A DNA stretch of 64,000 nucleotides from Halosimplex salinum (lineage in GTDB: Archaea > Halobacteriota > Halobacteria > Halobacteriales > Haloarculaceae). The notes under the pieces were generated by a model. The model saw only the letters and a program-made list of their open reading frames with translations, was not told where the DNA came from and did not search any database. Positions 16,190-25,268 of this stretch are shown here, one piece after another (position 1 is the stretch's first letter; every line of letters begins with the position of its first letter). The position numbers and the translations under genes are program-made. The stretch lies in contig NZ_QWGG01000002.1 in assembly GCF_003730195.1 (NCBI RefSeq), forward strand, positions 496,001-560,000, written 5' to 3'.

Positions 16190-19100
16190 GTTCTCGAAGA
16201 TGCGGTTTATCTTCCGGTCGAGCAGTTCGATGCGCTGTTTGGTGTAGGTGCGACAGTCGAACTCCTCGGCGACGCGCGTGGCGGTCTCGATGTACTTGTT
16301 GACCGACCCCTCGTGGACGGTGAGGTTGACGCGGCCGCCGCACTCACGGCAGTCCCCGGAGAGGGGCATCCGCCGGTACTTCTCGCCGCAGTCCAGACAG
16401 CGCACGTCCTGCCGCGAGAAGGCGCGGAGGTTCCCGATCAGGTCCGGCAGGAAGTGGTACTCGATGATGCGCTCGGCCACGTCCGTCTCGTCGACCGCCC
16501 GGATCTTCCGCGAGAGGTTCAGCTGGGCGTCCATCTTCTCCTCCATCGACCCGAGGGTCTTGTACGCCGAGAGCGCCGGTCCCGCGGCGATGTCCGTCGT
16601 GTCGTGGGTGTGGTCGAAGCCCGTGTACTCCTCGTCGGTCCCCAGCGTCGCCTCCGCGATGGTCATGATGTCCTCGACGTCCTCCGGGTCTGCCAGATCG
16701 CGGGTCGCCTCGTAGAACTCCCGCGGGTACTCCCGCATGATGTCGATGTTGTGCGCCTCGTCGTCGATCTCGGCCGGGTCGATCCGCGAGGACATGACGA
16801 GCGGCGCGTCCATCTGCCCACCCCGCTGGTCGGGGAGAAACTGTTTCGAGAAGTTGAGAAGACCGTCCATCAAAAGCATCACACAGTCTTCGTCGCCGTC
16901 GCATTGCTTGACTGATAGGTCGCCGGCGACAAGCGAGTGCGTTTCGTCGACAGTGAGACAGTAAACGTGATCGACATCAGATTCGGTGTACGATACCTCC
17001 TGTATCGGGTCGAGGTGATAGTCGCTGGCGCCGCCATCGAAGACGTAGGCGTGGCGGCTGTTCGTGTCTCGTCCACTGACTTGCTGCTGGAGGCGGTCGT
17101 CTTTCTCGGAGAGGTGGAACCCGACGCGGTCGGCGAACCGAACCGCATCGTCTCGTGAGACGGATAGTTCGTAGCTGGGGCGTGAAAGCGACTGGTCAGC
17201 CTCGTCGTAGAACTCCGGGAACTGATCGGAGAGCACCACTGGTTCGATGTGATTGACCGTCGCAGTGATTCCGAGTCGAGTCAGTAACGAGACGAGATCG
17301 GTCTTGAGTTCTTGACTTACCGTCGTCGTACCGATGCGAGCAGACTGGTTGTCGGCAGTCCCGTCCCCACTGAAGTATCCCGCGAGATACGCACCGACGA
17401 TCCGGTCCGGTGCGTCGAAAATACACTGTGGGACGCGCTTGGTGTGTGCGAGAACACCGGCCTCCAGAACGGTATCGAAGAATCCACGGAGCAGTCGTCC
17501 GGACGCAGTCACTTTCGCGTGGTTCTCGACGTACGGATCGACGCCGAACTCGTCCGCGAGCACGTCGAGGAAGAACTGCCGAGCTTCTTCGTCCGTTCCG
17601 CAGAGCGTCGTTTGATGGATCGCTCCTTTCGGAGTCTCCTGTTCGCGGGCGAACCCTTCGGCAGCGTAGTAGCCAAGGAGGGTCGCGACCCGTTCGTTGA
17701 GCGTGACGTATCGGTCGATCTCGGCCCCGTCGCGCTTGACACCCAGAGTGGCATTTTCGGGAACGAATGCGAGCAATTCGTCCGTGGAATCGAAGAATAC
17801 GTCGAGAAGGTCGACCGGGATACTCCCCCGGTAAAGGTAGTTACTCAGCGTCTTTTTCGTGAGACCCAGGTAATCAGCGGTGCTCTGGAGCGGGTAGAAC
17901 CGGCCGTCCCAATCGTCGGCGAGTCGCTGTTCGAAGTGTTCGTACAGACGCCCCTTGTCGAGGCCCTTCACCATCAGCCGGTCGTTTTCGACGACATCGG
18001 ACTCGACGAACGCTTCGAGGAGATCGAACCGGCGCAGTTCGTCCGCTGGTTCGACGCTATCGAGGTGTTTCGGCGTGACGAGACAGTCCGAGTCGTCGAG
18101 TTCGCCCGCAGAGACCGGAACCATCCGTCCGAGGTCCGTGTCGTAGATGTGAACGTCGTGGTCAGCAGTTACTGTTAACTCCCGACCTGATTCGGTCCGA
18201 ATCTCGACGAGATGATCCGGCGCCGGATGTTTACTGAGCGCTTCGACAGTCTGTGCGGACTGGGATCCGCCGTTGTCGAACGAGGGGACGGAGAGTTCAC
18301 CGTCGAGGTGGCCGAGTTCGTCTACGAGTGTTCCGAAGTCGTCTTCGTCGGCGTCCTCCGAGTCGAGATACTTCTCGACGAGAGTTTCGATAGACTCGTG
18401 CCTCAGCTCGTCGGCCTCGTCCTCGTACCAGACCTTCGTGTCCGGGTGGAAGCAGTTCCGCCTCTTAGCGGCGTGGAAATAGGGGTGAGCGTACCCGACT
18501 GCGGCTGTCGTGAATCCGACAATTCGGCCGACGGTCGCGGCGCTCGTGTGGGGCGCCATCCCGAAGACCAGTTCCCCCACCAGGTCGTCGCGCTCCTCCA
18601 GATTGTAGAAGGGGTCGAGGCCGTAGTAGGACTCCAGCAGGTCGTCGACGAAGTCGGCGGTCTTGAGCATGTGCTCTGCGGCGCCCTCCGAGAGGACGAC
18701 GTCCTGCACGTTGAGTTCCACGAGCTGGTCGTCGTGCTGGAGGGGCTGGCCGTGGATGTCCGCCTCGTAGCCCAGCGACCGGAAGGCGTCGGCGGTCACG
18801 TCGAGTTCGGAGGGGCGGACGGCCGTGACGGGCAGGTCGGTCATGTCGTAGCGGACGGTGCCGTCCTTGAACGCGGAGACGCCGTGTTTCGCCCGGAGGA
18901 TCCCCTTCTCCATGGGTTCGGGCGTCTTCATCTCCGAGGAGAGCCCCTTGACGGCCTTGAGCGCGTCGTAGGCGGTGGGGCGCTCGTTGAGGTTCGCGAG
19001 GGCGTCCTTGAACTCCCGGTTGACGTCGACGACTTCGGTCTGGGTGGGGCGGGCGAGCGTCTCGCAGCGCGAGCACTCGGCGCGGCCGGACTCGTCGGGT

Positions 19101-21502
19101 TCGACCTCGCTGTCGCAGTCGGGGCAGACGTAGACGGCCTCGCAGACGCCGCCGCAGTCGGGACAGCGGGGCTTGTACGTCCGATTCCCGCAGTCGGTAC
19201 ACTCCTGACGGCCGACCTCGAGTTCGATCTTCCCCTGCGTGTCGTCGTAGCTGTCGCCCGAGAGCGCGGCGTCGCCGACCTTCCGCTGGGACCCACCGGC
19301 CTCGCCGATCGGGAAGAGGGTGTGGACCGCCGGCGAGAGGTCGCGGCTCTCAGACTTCTCCGGGCGTCCCATCCGGTTGCCGATGCGGGTCGGGGCTCGC
19401 TCGCGCACGTCGAAGGGGGCGATCTCGTTGACCGCCAGGACGGCGTTCGCGCCGTCCTCGGTGGAGGCCGCGGAGGAGTCCAGTTGCGCGTCGCTGGCCT
19501 CGCCGCCGCCGTAGGTCCGGGCGCGCTCCGAGAGGTCCCCGGGTGCCCAGTCTCGCTCCAGCGAGTCGTCGAAGCCGAGCGTGCGTGCGAGCGGTCGCCA
19601 GTCCGGGATCACGAGCGTCTCGTCGGTCTGGGTGTGTTCGACGAGGAGGTGCTCGACCGCTTCGCGGACGGGCGGCGAGCGCGGGAGGACGAGGTCGCCG
19701 GCCGCCGAAGCGCCGGCGTCGCGGTCGTGGCCGTCGGTCGCGGCGTCGTGTTGGGTGCGGGTCGTCCCGTCGTCGTCCCGGTCGTCGGGGTCTCGTGCCA
19801 TCGCTCGCGGGTCGCTCTGCTCCCCGTCTTCTCGCGGGCTCTGCCCGCTCGAATGGTTCGCGGAGCTTCGCTCCGCGCCACTCGCGTCCGAGGTGCTTCG
19901 CACCTCGCTCGCCCCATCAGTCTGTACGATCCTCCCCTGGTCGACGGCGTCGGCGAGCGCGCACACCTCGTCGACGCTCAGGTCGTGCCAGCAGTAGGTG
20001 TACTTGGGATGGAGCGGCGCGTCGTACGCTTCGACCCAGTCGAGCGCCTCCTGGGCGCTGGGGTTCGACAGGTCCACGTCCGTCGAGTCGCGCATCGCCT
20101 GCACGTCGGCGCCGGCCTCGTCGAACTCCTGGGCCCACCACTCGACGGTGTAGGAGGCGGGCGCGAGCGGGTGGTTGTTCTCGACGAACTCGCCGTAGTT
20201 GACGAGGTACTCCCCGAGGTCGATCACCTTCTCGACGCCGTTGCGGACCTCCAGCGCGTCCTCGGGGTCGTCGATCCGCCGGACCTCGCCGTTGGCGAGG
20301 CGGACCGTCGGCCCCTCGATGGTGTCGACGGGGACGACGCCCGCTGCCTTCCCGGGTCGTTCGGTCTTGATCTGGGTCCCGGTCGCGAGGAAGTCGTCGA
20401 CGAGGTGCATCGTCGCCGGGTGGACGCCCGCGGTGGCGTTCCCGTGGTTGCGCGCGCGACCGTATCGCAGTCGAAAGCCCCCCGCCTCGCTCGGGTGTGA
20501 GAAGACGGGGCGGCCGGCGATGAGGTCGCGGAGGAACTTCTTCGAGGGGTCGAGACGGGGTGGGCCAGCGTTGTCGTCCGCCTCGTCGCCCGCCTCGCCG
20601 TCGGCGTCGTCGGCATCCTCGCCCTCTTCGTCCGCGTCGCCGTCCTCGTCACCCTCCTCCTTGCCGATGGTGCCGTCGATGAGGTCCTGCAGCCACGGCC
20701 AGTCGACCTCGTCGAGGTTTCGGGTGTAGCGCTGGATCTTCGGGGCCTTCAGGGCGATCCCCTCGGCCATGACGAGACACATCCCGCCGCGGGCGGAGTT
20801 CGAGTCGACTCGTTCGAGGTCGCGGTACCCCGACACCTCCTCGTCGCCGGTGGCCTCGCCGTCCAGCATGATCGGCATGTGCTCGGCGATGAACTTCGAC
20901 TCCTTCTCCTTCGGCGTGTACTGCAGGCCCGTCTCCTTGTCGTAGAGGTCGATCTCCTCCGCGAAGCGGCCGATCTCCTCGTCGCGAGCCTTGTACTGGT
21001 CGATGCCGAGCATCGCCCGGGCGTAGTCGGCGACGAGCACGGACAGTGCCTGCGCGGTCCCGCCCGCAGAGCGGATCGGCCCGGCGTAGTAGACGTTGAC
21101 GAACTCCGTGCCGTCGTCGTTCTCCAGGATCTCGACGCGGTCGATCCCCTCGATGGGGGCGGCGACGACGCCTTCGGTGAGGAGGGCGACGGCGGTTCGA
21201 ACGGCGCCCTCGACCTTCCCGGCGCGGGTGTCGTAGTCGCCCACGTCGCCGTCGACGAAGTCCGACACGAGTTCGAGCGCGGCCTCTTCGCGGCTCATCT
21301 CGCCCTCGAGTTCGCGGACGCGCTCGGCGACGCCCTCGATACCGAGGATGTTCTCGACGCGGTCGGCCATGTCGCGAGCGACCGGGATCTCCACGTCGTC
21401 GGTGGGGTCGCCGCCGCGCTCGCGGGCCGCCTCGGCGACGTCGAAGGCGTCGTCGAGGCCGGACTCCAGTCGCTCGAAGTACGCCTCGTCCTCGGGTTTC
21501 AT
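16151..21502 (-). CDS. polC: DNA polymerase D large subunit (DP2), intein-containing
   Basis: The precursor is 1783 residues; without the intein it is 1266. DP2 is the catalytic subunit of the archaeal replicative polymerase PolD. Features in order: N-terminal domain with IRSAGGTAQALSVLVADYAR; an acidic Gly/Glu/Asp loop near 280; a poorly conserved insert at about 525-605; zinc motifs CTDC...CPDC...CPDC...CSRC around 770-815; the active-site motif NCDGDED, interrupted after Asn1016 by the intein; and a C-terminal zinc module CLDCGEKYRRM...CREC. The ATG at 21502 (KPEDEAYFERLESGL) is 13 bases after the stop of the PPC gene, so both may be co-transcribed. No small subunit lies in the window. Confidence 0.96.
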   Translation of the reverse strand: MKPEDEAYFERLESGLDDAFDVAEAARERGGDPTDDVEIPVARDMADRVENILGIEGVAERVRELEGEMSREEAALELVSDFVDGDVGDYDTRAGKVEGAVRTAVALLTEGVVAAPIEGIDRVEILENDDGTEFVNVYYAGPIRSAGGTAQALSVLVADYARAMLGIDQYKARDEEIGRFAEEIDLYDKETGLQYTPKEKESKFIAEHMPIMLDGEATGDEEVSGYRDLERVDSNSARGGMCLVMAEGIALKAPKIQRYTRNLDEVDWPWLQDLIDGTIGKEEGDEDGDADEEGEDADDADGEAGDEADDNAGPPRLDPSKKFLRDLIAGRPVFSHPSEAGGFRLRYGRARNHGNATAGVHPATMHLVDDFLATGTQIKTERPGKAAGVVPVDTIEGPTVRLANGEVRRIDDPEDALEVRNGVEKVIDLGEYLVNYGEFVENNHPLAPASYTVEWWAQEFDEAGADVQAMRDSTDVDLSNPSAQEALDWVEAYDAPLHPKYTYCWHDLSVDEVCALADAVDQGRIVQTDGASEVRSTSDASGAERSSANHSSGQSPREDGEQSDPRAMARDPDDRDDDGTTRTQHDAATDGHDRDAGASAAGDLVLPRSPPVREAVEHLLVEHTQTDETLVIPDWRPLARTLGFDDSLERDWAPGDLSERARTYGGGEASDAQLDSSAASTEDGANAVLAVNEIAPFDVRERAPTRIGNRMGRPEKSESRDLSPAVHTLFPIGEAGGSQRKVGDAALSGDSYDDTQGKIELEVGRQECTDCGNRTYKPRCPDCGGVCEAVYVCPDCDSEVEPDESGRAECSRCETLARPTQTEVVDVNREFKDALANLNERPTAYDALKAVKGLSSEMKTPEPMEKGILRAKHGVSAFKDGTVRYDMTDLPVTAVRPSELDVTADAFRSLGYEADIHGQPLQHDDQLVELNVQDVVLSEGAAEHMLKTADFVDDLLESYYGLDPFYNLEERDDLVGELVFGMAPHTSAATVGRIVGFTTAAVGYAHPYFHAAKRRNCFHPDTKVWYEDEADELRHESIETLVEKYLDSEDADEDDFGTLVDELGHLDGELSVPSFDNGGSQSAQTVEALSKHPAPDHLVEIRTESGRELTVTADHDVHIYDTDLGRMVPVSAGELDDSDCLVTPKHLDSVEPADELRRFDLLEAFVESDVVENDRLMVKGLDKGRLYEHFEQRLADDWDGRFYPLQSTADYLGLTKKTLSNYLYRGSIPVDLLDVFFDSTDELLAFVPENATLGVKRDGAEIDRYVTLNERVATLLGYYAAEGFAREQETPKGAIHQTTLCGTDEEARQFFLDVLADEFGVDPYVENHAKVTASGRLLRGFFDTVLEAGVLAHTKRVPQCIFDAPDRIVGAYLAGYFSGDGTADNQSARIGTTTVSQELKTDLVSLLTRLGITATVNHIEPVVLSDQFPEFYDEADQSLSRPSYELSVSRDDAVRFADRVGFHLSEKDDRLQQQVSGRDTNSRHAYVFDGGASDYHLDPIQEVSYTESDVDHVYCLTVDETHSLVAGDLSVKQCDGDEDCVMLLMDGLLNFSKQFLPDQRGGQMDAPLVMSSRIDPAEIDDEAHNIDIMREYPREFYEATRDLADPEDVEDIMTIAEATLGTDEEYTGFDHTHDTTDIAAGPALSAYKTLGSMEEKMDAQLNLSRKIRAVDETDVAERIIEYHFLPDLIGNLRAFSRQDVRCLDCGEKYRRMPLSGDCRECGGRVNLTVHEGSVNKYIETATRVAEEFDCRTYTKQRIELLDRKINRIFENDNNKQSGIADFM
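16904..18454 (-). other. PolC intein with LAGLIDADG homing endonuclease
   Basis: 517 residues, in frame, precursor positions 1017-1533. It starts with Cys (CFHPDTKVWYED), has a block B TADHDVHIYD (96-105), two dodecapeptide motifs LLGYYAAEGF (259-268) and YLAGYFSGDG (356-365), and ends VYCLTVDETHSLVAGDLSVKQ before the +1 Cys of CDGDED. The last residue is Gln and the penultimate is Lys instead of the usual His-Asn; Gln endings are known in archaeal PolII inteins at this same site. Splicing should rebuild the NCDGDED catalytic motif. The endonuclease motifs look intact, so it may still be mobile. Confidence 0.93.
19834..19907. repeat. three hairpin repeats inside the polC coding sequence
   Basis: Three perfect hairpins occur in 74 bases: 19834-19848 (gcgggc-tct-gcccgc), 19859-19877 (cgcggagc-ttc-gctccgcg) and 19889-19907 (cgaggtgc-ttc-gcacctcg). 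They encode a Ser/Ala/Glu-rich part (about residues 532-557) of an insert with no resemblance to the surrounding DP2 domain. They look like the intergenic hairpins elsewhere in the window. Confidence 0.75.
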
Positions 21503-21515
21503 CGTCGCGCTCCGG

Positions 21516-21944
21516 TCATAGCGGCCACAGGTCGAGCGCGGTCTCCTCGTCGTACTCTCGCTCCAGAGCGGCGTCGAACTCGCGGACGTACAGCTCGCCG
21601 GCGAAGACGGTCGCGCTGTCGAGGTGGCCCGCCAGCGTCGTCCCGTCCTCGCGCGAGAGGACGGCGTGGGTGTGGGCGAACGGCTCGCCGTCCAGTTCGG
21701 AGACGTTCCCGACGCAGGCGGCCATCTCCAGCGGCTCGTCGAAGCGCTCGGGGTAGTACTCCTCGTCGTCCTGGTCGTAGTAGAGGATCTCGGCGTCCTG
21801 CACCGCGCCGAGACCGAAGAAGAAGGCGGCGTCGACTCCTTCCTCGGCGGCGAAGGCCTCGATCTGGGCGCGCCAGTCCGCGCCGTGTTCGAGGCGGGCG
21901 ACGAACTCTCGAGCCCCTTCGAGTTCCAGGTAATCCATACGCAT
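21516..21944 (-). CDS. PPC (DUF296) domain protein
   Basis: A 142-residue single-domain protein. The PPC/DUF296 fold is indicated by FFFGLGAVQDAEILYYDQ (about 41-58) and the metal-site pattern HTHAVLS...GHLDSATVFAGEL. Archaeal and bacterial PPC proteins form trimers with metal-binding sites and unknown biochemical role; plant relatives bind DNA. Two ATGs lie two codons apart; the first (MRMDYLE) is about 27 bases from a TATA-like CGTTTTTTG. The polC start follows 13 bases after the stop. Confidence 0.82.
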   Translation of the reverse strand: MRMDYLELEGAREFVARLEHGADWRAQIEAFAAEEGVDAAFFFGLGAVQDAEILYYDQDDEEYYPERFDEPLEMAACVGNVSELDGEPFAHTHAVLSREDGTTLAGHLDSATVFAGELYVREFDAALEREYDEETALDLWPL

Positions 21945-22074
21945 AGCAGGGACGGGCGCGACAAAAAACGTTTCCGACGGACGACGCGACAGCGCGGAGC
22001 CCGGACCGCGCGGAACGGGGCGGAACCTTCCGCGGAGGCCGGCCTTGAAGACGCCGGCCCCACAACGCCGCGCT

Positions 22075-22857
22075 ATGGATCTCGATCTGACAGGAGAGAC
22101 GGCCCTGGTCACCGGCGGCGGCCGCGGCAACGGTCGCGCCATCGCGCTCGAACTCGCGACCCACGGCGCCGACGTCGTCGTCAACGACTTAGACGAGGAC
22201 GTGGCGAAAGACACCGCCCGGACCATCCGCGACCGCGACGACGACAGCGACGCCGTCGGCCTCGCCGCCGACGTGACCGACGAGGACGAAGTCGCGGCCA
22301 TGGTCGAACACGGCGTCGAGGAACTCGGGAGTATCGACATTCTCGTCAACAACGCCGGCGTCGGCGACGCGGGCCCCTTCCTCGACGAGGACTACGACTC
22401 GGACTTCCGTCTCAACATCGAGGTCCACCTGTTCGGGTCGATCAACTGCACGCGCGCCGTCGTCGACGGGATGATCGAGCGCGGCTACGGCAAGATAATC
22501 AACATCACCTCCATCCACACGAAAAACGCCGTCGGCCAGTCCCCGCAGTACGACGTGGGAAAGTGGAGCCTGCTCGGCCTCACAAAGAGTCTCGCGCTCG
22601 AACTCGGCGGCGACGGCATCCGCGTCAACGCCGTCGCCCCCGGCTGGGTGAACACCCGCATGACCGAGGGGTTCTCCGACGCCGTCGCCGATCAGATCAG
22701 GGACCTCAACCCGCTCGGCCACTTCGCCGAACCCGAGGACATCGCCAACGGCGTCACCTTCCTCGCCTCCCCCGCCGCCGACTACGTCAACGGCCACGAG
22801 CTCCGCGTCGACGGCGGACAGGTCCCCATCCCCGACTGGAGCCGCGACAACCGGTAA
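22075..22857 (+). CDS. short-chain dehydrogenase/reductase
   Basis: A 260-residue classical SDR. The cofactor motif is TGGGRGNGRAIA (13-24), with an acidic residue after the second strand (NDLDED) suggesting NAD, then NNAG, the catalytic Ser in INITSIHTK and YDVGK (YxxxK), and the Rossmann C-terminus APGWVNTRMTEG and DGGQVPIP. It probably oxidises or reduces a sugar or 3-hydroxyacyl group; the substrate is unknown. The ATG at 22075 begins the conserved DLTGETALVTGG. It diverges from the PPC-polC pair. Confidence 0.88.
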   Translation: MDLDLTGETALVTGGGRGNGRAIALELATHGADVVVNDLDEDVAKDTARTIRDRDDDSDAVGLAADVTDEDEVAAMVEHGVEELGSIDILVNNAGVGDAGPFLDEDYDSDFRLNIEVHLFGSINCTRAVVDGMIERGYGKIINITSIHTKNAVGQSPQYDVGKWSLLGLTKSLALELGGDGIRVNAVAPGWVNTRMTEGFSDAVADQIRDLNPLGHFAEPEDIANGVTFLASPAADYVNGHELRVDGGQVPIPDWSRDNR

Positions 22858-22900
22858 GCGACTGCGAGGCGGGTTTTCGGAGCGGATTCGGCGATTCGGA

Positions 22901-23163
22901 GTTCGTTCTGGCGCGCGCTGTCGCGAGTCTCGTCTCGCGACAGCACCGTGCGAGGGATGAGGGAAGGAGCGTAGCGACTGAGCGAATCGGCTGGGGAGGT
23001 ACGTGGCCGTCTGCGGTGCTGTGCGGTGCGGTCTGCTGTCCTTGGTGGACTGAAAGGGCGAGGCCTGGTCGCGTTCATACAGTCGTCTGAGCAGGCACTA
23101 TCCGAGCGAAGCGAGGATATCCTGCTCAGCGACCGCGAGCGGGCCGAGGGCTTTCAGCGCTTG
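22901..23163. repeat. structured intergenic element, family 1 copy A
   Basis: About 263 bases with strong similarity to 32681-32959. It contains a perfect hairpin at 22919-22942 (tgtcgcgag/ctcgcgaca), a second with ctgagcagg (23087-23095) pairing cctgctcag (23121-23129) and an inner tatcc/ggata pair, and outer ctgaaag/ctttcag arms. In the other copy the stems have different bases that still pair. The final 29 bases are repeated once at 23190-23219, running into the xdhC 3' end. It fills the 353-base gap between the convergent SDR and xdhC genes; no ORF is credible. Confidence 0.8.
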
Positions 23164-23210
23164 CTTTCGCCAGCGGCTGGTCCGACTGCTAGCGAGCGGG
23201 CCGAGGGCTT

Positions 23211-24365
23211 TCAGCGCTGGTCTCGGCCGTGGATCGGTCGATCACTCGTCCGCAGATGCCCGCCGGGGCGACCGTTCCGAACGGCGAGCGCTTCGGCGAC
23301 GATGCTGTGGGCGACCTGATACGGACTGCCGCCACCCAGATCCAGCCCCACGGGCGCGTAGATCCGCTCCCGATCGGCATCGTCGATACCCCGACCGTCC
23401 GACGCCAGCGCGTCGCTCAGTCGCTCGAAGCGGTCGGACGGTCCCATGACGCCGACGTACTCGACTGGGGTCGCCAGCAACTCGCCGAGCGCGATTTGGT
23501 CGTCGACGAAGTTGTGGGTCATCAGGACCACCGAATCCGACGCCGCGAGATCCACCGCCTCGCGCAGGTCCCGCGGCGAAGTCGAGACCACCCGGTCGGC
23601 GCGTGGGAACCGGTCGGCGGTCGCCTTCCCGCCGCGGAAGCCGACGACGGTCACGCGGAACCCGGCCGAGCGGGCCAGGTCGACGACCGGGCGGACGTCG
23701 GCGTTGCTTCCGACGACCACGAGCCGCGGCGGCGGCCGCACGCGCTCGACGAACAGCCGGACCGCGCCCCCCTCCGTTTCCACTCGAACCGTCGCCGTCC
23801 CGTCCAGATCGTCGGGGATCTCGGCGACGACGGCCGACGGGAGCTCCCCCGCGACGCCGCCATCGTTGCTCGTCCACCTGTCGCCGACATCGACGCTGTC
23901 GTCGTCGCTCTCGACGACGACTGCGGCGATTCGACCGCTGTCCAGTTCGTCGGCGGACGCCAGCATCGGCCGATGGCTCTTCCCGAGCGGTTCGAGCAGT
24001 ACGTCCACGACGCCGTCACAGCCGACGCCGAGGCCCCACGTCTCGCCGTCCGCGCCGAGGTCGAACCGCTCCAGCCGGGCGGTCCCGTCGGCGAGCACGT
24101 CCCTCGCCAGTTTGCGCAGGTCGTCGGCCAGACAGCCGGCGGTGACCGACCCGGCGCCGCCTGTCCCCGATTCGTCGGTCTCGGGCGCGACGACCATCTT
24201 CGCGCCCGGCCGCCGGTAGGCGCGCCCCTCGACCGCGACCACGGTCGCCAGCACCGCAGGCTCGCCCGATTCGAGGAACTCGCGAGCGGTGGCGCGCACC
24301 TCGCGTGCGGGCGCCGTCCAGTCCGGTGCGGTCGTCGCGTCGCGGCCGCGTTCGTCCTCGCTCAT
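23211..24365 (-). CDS. XdhC/CoxI family molybdenum-enzyme maturation protein
   Basis: A 384-residue protein with the N-terminal XdhC domain (PAVLATVVAVEGRAYRRPGAKMVV, SVTAGCLADDL, GLGVGCDGVVDVLLEP) and C-terminal XdhC Rossmann domain (RLVVVGSNADVRPVVDLARSAGF, VLMTHNF, YVGVMGPSDR). XdhC proteins carry sulfurated molybdenum cofactor to xanthine-dehydrogenase-type enzymes. Its ATG overlaps the coxM stop by four bases, forming coxS-coxM-xdhC. The matching large subunit is at 48898. Confidence 0.88.
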   Translation of the reverse strand: MSEDERGRDATTAPDWTAPAREVRATAREFLESGEPAVLATVVAVEGRAYRRPGAKMVVAPETDESGTGGAGSVTAGCLADDLRKLARDVLADGTARLERFDLGADGETWGLGVGCDGVVDVLLEPLGKSHRPMLASADELDSGRIAAVVVESDDDSVDVGDRWTSNDGGVAGELPSAVVAEIPDDLDGTATVRVETEGGAVRLFVERVRPPPRLVVVGSNADVRPVVDLARSAGFRVTVVGFRGGKATADRFPRADRVVSTSPRDLREAVDLAASDSVVLMTHNFVDDQIALGELLATPVEYVGVMGPSDRFERLSDALASDGRGIDDADRERIYAPVGLDLGGGSPYQVAHSIVAEALAVRNGRPGGHLRTSDRPIHGRDQR

Positions 24366-25267
24366 GCCGTCGGCGGGTCATCGGCGACTCGCTCGGCGGC
24401 CGATTCGAGCGCGCGAGCCGTGTAGGTCGAAAGCAGTTCGGCGCGGAACTCACCGGAGGCGTAGGCGTCCGAGCGGAGCTTCTCGGCCTCGATATCGGCC
24501 TGCGCCTCGCCCGCCGCGGCCTCGATAGTTCCCTCTTCGAGCGGTTCGCCGGCGAGCGCGTCTTCCACCGAGGGCAGGCGGACTGCCCGGTCGACCGCAC
24601 CGGTCGCCGCCACCCGCGCACCCGAGACGGTCCGCTCCGCGGCCCCGTCCCCGTCGTCCACCTCGACCACCGCCGCCACGCCGACCATCGCGTAGCCCGT
24701 CGCGGGATGGGTCTTCTTCGCGTACGCGACGCCGGCGTCGTCCGTGTGCGGGATGCGAACGCCGGTGAGGAGTTCGTCGCGTTCGACCGCGGTCTCCCCG
24801 TCACCGCGGAAGAAGTCGGTGGCGGGCACCTCGCGCTTGCCGTCGCGGTGGCGGAGTAAAACGATCGCGTCGCTCGCCAGCACCGCCGCGGGGAGGTCGG
24901 CGCCCGGATGGGCTTCGGCGAGGTTGCCGCCGATCGTCCCCCGGTTGCGGATCTGCAGGTCGCCGACCTCGGCGGCCGTCTCGGCGAGGAGCGGCGCGTT
25001 CGCCCGGACCGCCTTCGAGTCCGCGATCGTCGCGTAGGTCGTCAGCGCGCCGACGACGGTTCGATCCGAGAGCGCGTTGATAGCGTCGAGGGCGGGCACG
25101 TCCAGATCCACGACCACGTCGGGACTGCGCCCCTCGGTCTTCATCGCCGGGACGAGGCTGTGACCGCCGGCGAGGATCTCCACGTCCGCGTCGGCGTGCT
25201 CGTTTATCGCGTCGAGCGCCTCGCCGACCGACGCGGCGCGCTCGTAGTCGAACTCCGCGGGGAACAT
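24362..25267 (-). CDS. xanthine dehydrogenase/CO dehydrogenase family FAD-binding subunit (CoxM-like)
   Basis: 301 residues. The FAD-binding motifs EILAGGHSLVPAMK (about 30-43) and TIGGNLAEAHPGADL are present, followed by the CO_deh_flav_C domain with SDAYASGEFRAELLSTYTARAL. The ATG at 25267 begins MFPAEFDYERA, the normal start. One base separates it from the stop of the iron-sulfur subunit. It relays electrons from the [2Fe-2S] subunit to the acceptor. Confidence 0.9.
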   Translation of the reverse strand: MFPAEFDYERAASVGEALDAINEHADADVEILAGGHSLVPAMKTEGRSPDVVVDLDVPALDAINALSDRTVVGALTTYATIADSKAVRANAPLLAETAAEVGDLQIRNRGTIGGNLAEAHPGADLPAAVLASDAIVLLRHRDGKREVPATDFFRGDGETAVERDELLTGVRIPHTDDAGVAYAKKTHPATGYAMVGVAAVVEVDDGDGAAERTVSGARVAATGAVDRAVRLPSVEDALAGEPLEEGTIEAAAGEAQADIEAEKLRSDAYASGEFRAELLSTYTARALESAAERVADDPPTA

Positions 25268-25268
25268 C

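Noticed and set aside
18212-20500. Long plus-strand ORF of 762 residues inside polC
   Set aside because: Antisense shadow of a high-GC gene: Arg/Val/Gly-rich, no domain, opposite strand fully explained.
16151-22063. A single 1970-residue ORF starting at 22063 for polC
   Set aside because: The first 187 codons run through the PPC-domain gene in another frame and show no DP2 character; MKPEDEAYFERLES at 21502 is the natural start.
22901-23163. Insertion sequence remnant
   Set aside because: No transposase fragment in any frame and no clear terminal repeat with target duplication; conserved stems fit a structured element better.
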